Positions 1 through 5,702 of a stretch of DNA of 13,571 nucleotides are shown one piece after another. The translations under genes and the position numbers were made by a program. Below the pieces are notes generated by a model, which ran no database searches, had not been told where the DNA came from, and was given only the letters and a program-made list of their open reading frames with translations. Location: NCBI GenBank assembly GCA_030592985.1, contig JAUVIB010000044.1:1-13571 (forward strand). Reading direction: 5' to 3'. Source of the stretch: Calditrichaceae bacterium. GTDB taxonomy: Bacteria > Calditrichota > Calditrichia > Calditrichales > Calditrichaceae. How positions within the stretch are numbered: position 1 is the stretch's first letter; each line of letters begins with the position of its first letter.

Positions 1-390
1 ATCTCTATCATTCGAAATAGCTATATCTCCAATAGATTTAAAACCTTCGCTAATGGCGCCCGTCGGACACATTTCAAGACATCCGTAACAACTATGGCAT
101 AATTCAGGAAAAACCAATACATTTTTTGCTAATGTAATTATCGCATGATATTCACAGACTTTACTACAAATCCCACAATAGGTACATTTACCATCATCTA
201 CAATAGGAATCATCATTTCTACCGGTTTTTCTACCGGTTTTTCGCATGGTAGAAACAAATGGCTGTTTGGCTCTTCCACATCCAAATCATATAAGGCGAC
301 TTTCATTATTTTTGAAGCAATATAAGCTAGATTCGTTGAAATTAACGTCTTCCCCGTTCCGCCTTTTCCACTGGCCACTGCAATTTTCAT
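1..390 (-). CDS. MinD-superfamily P-loop ATPase with inserted 2[4Fe-4S] ferredoxin domain (partial, C-terminus off window)
   Basis: The 130 visible codons start at ATG 390 and stay open to the left edge. Residues 8-15 are a deviant Walker A loop (GKGGTGKT), typical of the MinD/ParA/NifH superfamily, followed by a YDLDVEEPN strand at 34-42. A bacterial-type ferredoxin insert follows, with two clusters: C69, C72, C75, C79 and C98, C101, C104, C108. This order is diagnostic of the COG1149 group (MinD ATPase containing an inserted ferredoxin domain). Members of that group occur in anaerobes, often in pairs and near NifX/NifB-like proteins, and are thought to act in Fe-S or Mo cofactor handling; their exact reaction is unsettled. 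The start codon lies 5 nt past the stop of the DUF134 gene, and GGAGG lies within that gene's 3' end, so the two are probably cotranscribed. Residues 51-58 are a tandem KPVE-KPVE caused by a 12-bp duplication at the ATPase/ferredoxin junction. Family assignment is firm; function is inferred. Confidence 0.9.
   Translation of the reverse strand, partial: MKIAVASGKGGTGKTLISTNLAYIASKIMKVALYDLDVEEPNSHLFLPCEKPVEKPVEMMIPIVDDGKCTYCGICSKVCEYHAIITLAKNVLVFPELCHSCYGCLEMCPTGAISEGFKSIGDIAISNDRD
218..241. repeat. 12-bp tandem duplication (two copies) inside the ATPase gene
   Basis: TCTACCGGTTTT occurs twice back to back (218-229 and 230-241). It encodes KPVE-KPVE on the minus strand, between the N-terminal ATPase strand and the first ferredoxin cysteine cluster. 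It keeps the reading frame, so it only lengthens a linker. Confidence 0.8.
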
Positions 391-395
391 TAAAT

Positions 396-839
396 TTATT
401 TTTTTCCTCCTCTTCCATGGCGCCCGCTTAAGAATGGACGGGCTAAGTCTTCAATATTATTAGATCCGCAATCCGGACAGTCATCCATTATCTTTCCAAA
501 CGGATGCTGGATAACTTCTCCACAATCTTGACAATGGTGCAGCGTATTTTTAAAATCGATATTTCCTCCGGTAATTAGCAACTCTTTACCCTCAACAATA
601 GAATCAGCCACCTTACTTCGCGCTTTTTCAATCAAACGGGAAAAGGTTGGTCTGGAAATATCCATACTTTCAGCTGCTTGCGCATGATCGAGCTGTTTAT
701 AATCTGCCAGTCTGATTGCCTCAAACTCATCCAATTACAATTCAATCGATTCAAGAAATTTTCTCGGAATACCACCCGGTTTATAATTAGTAAATTGCGG
801 TGGTTGGGTAACCATACGCTTTCGATACGGACCTCTCAT
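396..839 (-). pseudogene. DUF134 (UPF0251/COG1342) helix-turn-helix regulator with an in-frame TAA
   Basis: Read from ATG 839, the frame is continuous to the TAA at 398-396 except for one TAA at 737-735 (codon 35). The segment before the stop (MRGPYRKR...PPQFTNYKPGGIP...) matches the family's N-terminal pattern. The segment after it (LDEFEAIRLADYKQLD) matches the conserved core, followed by a helix-turn-helix (QAAESMDISRPTFSRLIEKARSKVADSI) and a C-terminal zinc-ribbon-like CxxC pair (C103/C106, C121/C124 counting from ATG 839). The ATG has its own Shine-Dalgarno (GGAG, 848-845) and an upstream promoter, so the N-terminal part is really part of the gene. The stop falls at a variable residue; a Leu codon TTA changed to TAA by one base would explain it. 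A restart at TTG 734, immediately after the stop, would give a 112-residue protein that keeps the HTH and ribbon. DUF134 genes often accompany COG1149 ATPases, as here. Function is probably DNA-binding control of this cluster; whether it is active is unknown. Confidence 0.8.
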
Positions 840-844
840 TATAT

Positions 845-848
845 CTCC
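845..848 (-). promoter_or_regulatory. Shine-Dalgarno that sets the true DUF134 start at 839
   Basis: GGAG is followed by a 5-nt spacer (ATATA) and ATG 839. It argues that translation begins upstream of the in-frame TAA, not at the TTG after it. No comparable Shine-Dalgarno precedes TTG 734. Confidence 0.6.
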
Positions 849-852
849 ATAT

Positions 853-866
853 TGAACATATGTTCA
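853..866. promoter_or_regulatory. Perfect 14-bp palindrome, likely operator of the DUF134 gene
   Basis: TGAACATATGTTCA equals its own reverse complement. It lies between the predicted transcription start (about 873) and the Shine-Dalgarno, a classic position for a repressor site. Binding of the DUF134 product (autoregulation) is an inference; the palindrome itself is seen directly. Confidence 0.55.
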
Positions 867-879
867 TTTCAACTGTTTG

Positions 880-909
880 AATATACTGAAAATATATTTG
901 CTTTGTCAA
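880..909 (-). promoter_or_regulatory. Sigma-70-type promoter for the DUF134/ATPase pair
   Basis: A consensus -35 TTGACA (909-904), an 18-nt spacer and a -10 TATATT (885-880) read on the minus strand. Transcription would start near 873, about 34 nt before ATG 839. Confidence 0.6.
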
Positions 910-1112
910 CTATTTTTTTGATATAATGAAATATAATTATTTTTAACACAAAGATATTTTTAAACATACATCAGTGGGATCTTTTCCTAAATAAACATTA
1001 TGATCTTTCTCTATCGGAAACCATTAAAATTTTAAATTATTTAAAACCCATTAATATCAAAGTAGCAATAAATATTTAACTATTTTAGATGTGTAATGGA
1101 ACTATTTCCCTT

Positions 1113-1128
1113 TTGCTAAGTATAGCAA
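1113..1128. promoter_or_regulatory. Inverted repeat abutting the kinase -35 element
   Basis: TTGCTA-AGTA-TAGCAA is a 6-bp dyad with a 4-nt centre, ending exactly where the candidate -35 begins. It could be an activator or repressor site for the kinase gene. Short AT-rich dyads also arise by chance. Confidence 0.3.
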
Positions 1129-1157
1129 TTGACTTTAAAATCAGTTATATTTACATA
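1129..1157 (+). promoter_or_regulatory. Candidate promoter of the hybrid histidine kinase
   Basis: TTGACT (1129-1134), a 17-nt spacer and TACATA (1152-1157) precede the GTG start by about 50 nt. The -35 is good and the -10 is weak. Confidence 0.35.
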
Positions 1158-1205
1158 ACTATTCTAAATATGATATCTCGTAAATTTATGATTAGGTAAA
1201 AAACA

Positions 1206-4097
1206 GTGATAAACAACAGTAAACATAAAAATAATAAAATTCTGAACCCTAAATATTCACAAAAAAATATTGATAATGCTCAAAAAATAATTTTTGAATA
1301 TTTATCTAATATTACAGATGATTTAAAAGAATTTCTTGAAATATTGAATAATATCGATGCTGCTATATATATATCTGACATAAATACCTATGAAGTTTTA
1401 TTTGTAAACAAATACCTTCTTACCAGAAAAGGAAATATTGTCGGTAAATTATGCTGGAAGGTCCTGCAAAAAGATAAACGTGGTCCTTGTGAGTTTTGTA
1501 CAAATTATAAACTTCTTGATAATTCCGGGTTTCCTACGGGCGTTTATCAATGGGAATTTCAAAATACCATTTCAAAAAAATGGTATTATTTATCGGATCA
1601 GGTAATTAGCTGGCATGATGGCAGGACGGTCAGAATGGAAGTCGCCTATGATATCACTAATCGCAAAAAACATGAATTTCAAATGCAACAAAACGAAAAA
1701 TATTTACAGACTATTGTTGATATCCAAAATTTATTGGTCAATAAAAACGATTCTGCAGGAACTTATTCCAATATTCTCAAAATTCTCTGTGAAATAATAA
1801 ATGCTAACAGGGCTTATATATACAAAAATCAGTATGAATTAAAGAAAAAACCTGTTACTTTACTTCATTCAGAATATAATAATAATTCCGAATCAATAGG
1901 TAGAAATGAAAATTTAAAGAAAATCCTATTGTCTAATAAATCAATAAAATATCTTGGTAAACAGTTTAACTCAGAAGGGATTTTCAAAGGAAACACTTCC
2001 GGTATTCCTGGTGAAATACTCAAAATACTTGGTACCATAAAACCAGCATCCTTCATAATTATTCGCCTAATGGTTGAGAATAAAGTATGGGGAATAATCG
2101 GTATTGATGTAAGCCGAAAAACAAGAGAATGGACAGAATCTGAAATATCTCTTTTAAAAGCAACTGCAAATGCTATTACGGCTTATGAAAGTACAAAAAC
2201 CGCTATTAAACAAACCGAAGAAAGCGAAAAGAATTTAAGTGTATTAGTTGATTCAATCCCACTTGGCGTTGTTGTTCATACCAGTGGAATTATACAATAT
2301 ATAAATCCTGCTGCCGTTAAAATTGGAGGTGGAACTTCCAATAAAGATTTTATAGGGAAATCTGTCTTAAGCATGGTTCATCCGGACTATGTGCAAGTCG
2401 TAGCTGAAAGAATGCACCAGGTTTATTCAAAAGATGGTAATGTAGATACTATGGAGGAAAAGTTTATTCAGCTGGATGGAACCGTTATCGATGTGGATGT
2501 AATAGCCAGTATTGTTAATTTTAGGGGAAAGCCATCTTCTCAGGTTGTTATTAATGATATAACTGAACGCAAAAGAACTGAATTAGCTTTAAAGGAAAGC
2601 GAAAGTAAATACCGTCATTTAATTCAACATTCAAATGATGCTATTTATGTATTAGTCGAAAATAAATTCGAAATTATTAATGATAAATTTATTGAAATAT
2701 TCGGCGTTACTCTGGAGGATGTTCAAAAATCTGATTTTGATTTTATGAATTTGGTGGCGCCAAAGAGCCGAATGTTGATTTTAGAGAGAACCAGACGCGT
2801 ACTGCAGGGCGAAAAATTAAGCCCAAACTATGAATTTACGGCCCTATCAAAAAACGGAACTGAAATAGAGATTGAAGCCTCCGTATCCTATATTGATTAT
2901 GATGGAATAGTTGCCACACAAGGTATTTTAAGAGATATTACAGAGAGAAAATTAATCGAAGCTCAATTGATCCAATCCCAAAAAATGGAAGCGATCGGGA
3001 CACTTGCCGGTGGTGTGGCTCATGATTTCAACAATCTATTAACAGTTATTAACGGTCATGCTGAAATCAGTTTAATGAAAATGGATAAAAGTAATAAATT
3101 ATTTAACTCCATTTCCAATATTCTCTCAGCCGGAAAACGAGCCGAAAAATTAACAAGTCAACTACTCGCTTTTAGTCGTAAACAAATATATGATCCGAAA
3201 ATCATCGAAATCAATCCTATAATTCTGCATTTAGAAAAAATGCTCGAACGAATTATTGGCGAAGATATCAAAATCAGGAAAAAACTCGCAACCAATCTTC
3301 CAACAATAAAAGCCGATCCAACCCAAATAGAACAAATTCTCATGAACCTGGTTGTTAATGCCGCCGATGCTATAAGAGAAAATCCGGACCCATCTTCAAA
3401 AAGAACGATTATGGTAGAAACTACATTGCAAAAAGATAAAGAAGCTGCAAATAACAAAAAATTCATACAAATTAAAGTTATCGATACAGGTATGGGATTT
3501 CCCAGGGAAATTCGGGATAAAATATTTGAACCATTTTTTACAACAAAAGAATTAGGTAAAGGAACAGGATTAGGATTAGCAACGGTTTATGGTATTATCA
3601 AACAAAACAATGGAAATATAAATATTCAAAGCATACAAGGGAAAGGTACAACAGTTACTGTTTATTGGCCCACTTCCGAGGGATATTTAAATGAAAGCTC
3701 TTCTATTGAAATTGATTCAATAATTATTAGAGGAAAGGGGAAAATATTAATCGTTGAGGATGATGATAATGTCAGGGATTTCTCTGAATATGCCCTGAAA
3801 CATATGGGATATGAGATTTATACAGCTCCAAATGGTTTGGACGCATTACAAATGGTTAATGAAAAGAAGTTAAAATTAGATCTACTTTTTACGGATATGA
3901 TAATGCCGGGAATTGATGGCAAGGAATTGATGAAAAGAATCCAAAAAATTCATCCTAAAATAAAAGTACTCATTTCTTCGGGCTATACGGATGATTTTAT
4001 TGTTAAAGATGGTATGCTGGAAGAAAATATTAATTTTATACAGAAACCATTTTCCATCAAGAATTTGGCTAACAAAATCAAGGAAATATTAGATTAA
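1206..4097 (+). CDS. Hybrid sensor histidine kinase (PAS-GAF-PAS-PAS-HisKA-HATPase-REC)
   Basis: This 963-residue protein has no evident membrane segments, so it is probably a cytoplasmic sensor. The start is GTG 1206, because an in-frame stop lies at 1197-1199; an AGG about 9 nt upstream may serve as Shine-Dalgarno. Domains: PAS about 40-155, carrying C83, C95 and C98; GAF about 170-325; PAS about 343-455; PAS about 464-582; HisKA with phospho-acceptor H606 in VAHDFNN; HATPase_c with N718 (N box), D760 in DTGMGF (G1) and GKGTGLGLA at 784-792 (G2); and a C-terminal receiver with acidic residues E851-D854, phospho-acceptor D897, S924 and K947. All catalytic residues are intact, so it should autophosphorylate and pass phosphate to its own receiver. 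No output domain or partner regulator is visible next door. The gene converges on the PATAN operon with only 20 bp between stop codons, so a functional link is possible but unproven. Ligands are unknown; the cysteine motif hints at a metal, heme or redox input. Confidence 0.93.
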   Translation: MINNSKHKNNKILNPKYSQKNIDNAQKIIFEYLSNITDDLKEFLEILNNIDAAIYISDINTYEVLFVNKYLLTRKGNIVGKLCWKVLQKDKRGPCEFCTNYKLLDNSGFPTGVYQWEFQNTISKKWYYLSDQVISWHDGRTVRMEVAYDITNRKKHEFQMQQNEKYLQTIVDIQNLLVNKNDSAGTYSNILKILCEIINANRAYIYKNQYELKKKPVTLLHSEYNNNSESIGRNENLKKILLSNKSIKYLGKQFNSEGIFKGNTSGIPGEILKILGTIKPASFIIIRLMVENKVWGIIGIDVSRKTREWTESEISLLKATANAITAYESTKTAIKQTEESEKNLSVLVDSIPLGVVVHTSGIIQYINPAAVKIGGGTSNKDFIGKSVLSMVHPDYVQVVAERMHQVYSKDGNVDTMEEKFIQLDGTVIDVDVIASIVNFRGKPSSQVVINDITERKRTELALKESESKYRHLIQHSNDAIYVLVENKFEIINDKFIEIFGVTLEDVQKSDFDFMNLVAPKSRMLILERTRRVLQGEKLSPNYEFTALSKNGTEIEIEASVSYIDYDGIVATQGILRDITERKLIEAQLIQSQKMEAIGTLAGGVAHDFNNLLTVINGHAEISLMKMDKSNKLFNSISNILSAGKRAEKLTSQLLAFSRKQIYDPKIIEINPIILHLEKMLERIIGEDIKIRKKLATNLPTIKADPTQIEQILMNLVVNAADAIRENPDPSSKRTIMVETTLQKDKEAANNKKFIQIKVIDTGMGFPREIRDKIFEPFFTTKELGKGTGLGLATVYGIIKQNNGNINIQSIQGKGTTVTVYWPTSEGYLNESSSIEIDSIIIRGKGKILIVEDDDNVRDFSEYALKHMGYEIYTAPNGLDALQMVNEKKLKLDLLFTDMIMPGIDGKELMKRIQKIHPKIKVLISSGYTDDFIVKDGMLEENINFIQKPFSIKNLANKIKEILD

Positions 4098-4117
4098 AAG
4101 CCAATAGTCATTGTTAT

Positions 4118-4564
4118 TTAAGAACTGATTGTTAATTCATTTAGTATTTCTTTAAAAAAAAGCTTGAAATAATTATCATCATTTTTATTAAAATATATTA
4201 TTTTATCTTCAAATTGTGATAAAATCTCTTCATTCAATTCATCCTCTTTTTTCACAGCAAGAAATAATGGCGTTTCATAATGGCTATAATCCTGATAAAA
4301 CTTCTTTATTAAAATATCATCAAAATCATATAGATAAATACAAAAGGGAGCTTTTGGAATAACTCTGTCCCAAATATTGTTGTTATTTTGTTCATTAAAT
4401 GGTTCTATCAAATAGAAATAAATCGATTGTATTTCATTTAACGCATATTCTAAAAAACGAAATCCATCATAAGTTCTATCATTTATAAAATTTTGCCCTT
4501 TAAAAAGGAGGATATTTTCTTCTTCAGTGGATTTAAATACCGGAATTTCTATTATTTCACACAC
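4118..4564 (-). CDS. Small hypothetical protein, possible half-GTPase fold without P-loop
   Basis: This 148-residue protein is not confidently assigned. The start is GTG 4564, preceded by GGAGG at the right distance; the gene overlaps the upstream PATAN gene by 8 bp, implying translational coupling. The pattern of predicted strands in residues 45-145 (SIYFYLIEP, FCIYLYDFDD, TPLFLAVKKEDEL, KIIYFN, then a C-terminal helix) resembles the second half of Ras/MglA-like small GTPases of the COG2229 kind. In that reading VKKEDEL sits where the NKxD base-recognition motif would be, as KKED at 105-108 (N changed to K). There is no Walker A loop. The first gene of the operon carries a P-loop-like GTPase domain whose NKxD is lost, so the two may be related or complementary. 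This is inference from pattern, not a clear homology. No signal peptide or membrane segment is seen. Confidence 0.7.
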   Translation of the reverse strand: MCEIIEIPVFKSTEEENILLFKGQNFINDRTYDGFRFLEYALNEIQSIYFYLIEPFNEQNNNNIWDRVIPKAPFCIYLYDFDDILIKKFYQDYSHYETPLFLAVKKEDELNEEILSQFEDKIIYFNKNDDNYFKLFFKEILNELTISS

Positions 4565-5702
4565 TGCTATCCTCCAATGAACTTAAAAAATTCCCCAATA
4601 GTTCTTTATTTTTAAATAGTTGATTTTTTTTATTTATATTTAACAAGGCCTCTTCTTCAAGGGAAAGTGTTTCAATGTTTGATTTAGGCTCATCTGAATC
4701 TTCATCCGGAGTTCCCATTATTTTATTCATCATTTTTTTAAATCCGGACATACCTTCCAAATCCTGCACATCTTTTAATCTTTTTTCATATTCATCATTC
4801 ATTAATAAAGTATTAGATCGTAACCACCTTACAATATGCTGTAAGAGAACGATACCATCACCTTCATAATTATCCACTAATTCAGTAATGCTATATCCAT
4901 TTTTAAATTTCAACAAATTAACTCTTTCAAAGGGGGCAATATCTTCAAAACTTAATCCGGGCTTAGTAAATAATAAGTCATCCCTATGCGTCAATCGGTT
5001 CATCAGTTCATTTTGCTTATTAATATGATTCAAACATTCCAATATCAATTTTTGATTACTTAGTTTAATTCGTTTAATAAAAACTTTATTAGAATTTTGT
5101 ATATGGAAACGTCCTTTATGCCAATGAGACATAATCTTTACAGCTAATACCGGATTCTCATTATTATATCTGGAGTTTACAATATTCCCCTTATTAAACT
5201 CAATTTCTCCTTTTCTAGAACCCTTTTCCAGCATCACCTTACAAGTTCTTTTTTCATCCTGGATAATTTGAATCAGGTCAACAACATTCATTTCTTCTAG
5301 CGAACCTTCAAATTCGTTTTTATTATCATTTGTATGATCCAAATTTTCATTTATTACTAAAAAATTTAAAATTTTTTCTAATTCTTGTTTATGTATTGGC
5401 AATTGAATAACATTTAAAGCTCCTTGTTCCCATATCATTTTTCTGTCTTCAGGAGTTAATCGCATAGTAAAACAAATAAAAGGAATATTATGCTCACTAT
5501 TCTTAAGAATTGTTACCCAATCCATCATTATTTCAAGATTTGCTGTCGCCAAAAATATAAATGCAGGTTTTTCAATATTTAATAACTTTATCGTTTCATC
5601 AATGCGTGAAGCCCATGAAAAATGAAATGGCTGTGTAGAGAAATAAGAAAAAAATTGATTAAAATAATCTTCCTGATCGGCTAAAACAAAAATATCTTTC
5701 AT
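4557..5702 (-). CDS. Degenerate receiver-PATAN (DUF4388) signalling protein
   Basis: This 381-residue protein begins at ATG 5702, sharing ATGA with the stop of the upstream gene, behind a strong GGAGG. Residues 3-115 have the CheY-like alternating pattern, but the phospho-acceptor position reads FLATANL (A52 where Asp is expected) and the KP motif reads LP (L101-P102). D9 and T79 remain. It is therefore a pseudo-receiver. Residues about 132-200 form a PATAN/DUF4388 domain (GSLEEMNVVDLIQIIQ ... GEIEFNKGNIVNSRY ... W-KGRFHI). Residues about 255-300 look like the winged-helix-like segment that often follows PATAN (FKNGYSITELVDNYEGDG then a helical stretch). The C-terminal 80 residues are charged and probably flexible. 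PATAN-receiver proteins such as cyanobacterial PatA and PixE act by protein-protein contacts, in PixE's case with a type IV pilus motor. The partner here is unknown. Confidence 0.85.
   Translation of the reverse strand: MKDIFVLADQEDYFNQFFSYFSTQPFHFSWASRIDETIKLLNIEKPAFIFLATANLEIMMDWVTILKNSEHNIPFICFTMRLTPEDRKMIWEQGALNVIQLPIHKQELEKILNFLVINENLDHTNDNKNEFEGSLEEMNVVDLIQIIQDEKRTCKVMLEKGSRKGEIEFNKGNIVNSRYNNENPVLAVKIMSHWHKGRFHIQNSNKVFIKRIKLSNQKLILECLNHINKQNELMNRLTHRDDLLFTKPGLSFEDIAPFERVNLLKFKNGYSITELVDNYEGDGIVLLQHIVRWLRSNTLLMNDEYEKRLKDVQDLEGMSGFKKMMNKIMGTPDEDSDEPKSNIETLSLEEEALLNINKKNQLFKNKELLGNFLSSLEDSSV

Larger units (their letters stand above)
840..1205. other. Divergent intergenic region
   Basis: This very AT-rich 366-bp region separates the minus-strand DUF134 gene from the plus-strand kinase. 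The left third holds the DUF134 promoter, palindrome and Shine-Dalgarno. The right end holds a kinase promoter candidate and a 16-bp dyad. I see no convincing gene or structured RNA between about 915 and 1110. Confidence 0.6.

Noticed and set aside
735..737. TAA reassigned as a sense codon in this organism
   Set aside because: Several other genes in the window end naturally at TAA, and none of the long frames contains an internal one.
678..926. 82-residue plus-strand frame across the DUF134 N-terminus and promoter
   Set aside because: It is antisense to the DUF134 frame and its promoter, has no recognisable domain, and has unnatural composition.
3158..3466. 102-residue minus-strand frame inside the kinase
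   Set aside because: It lies entirely opposite the intact HisKA/HATPase region; its hydrophobic look comes from complementing Lys/Asn-rich codons.
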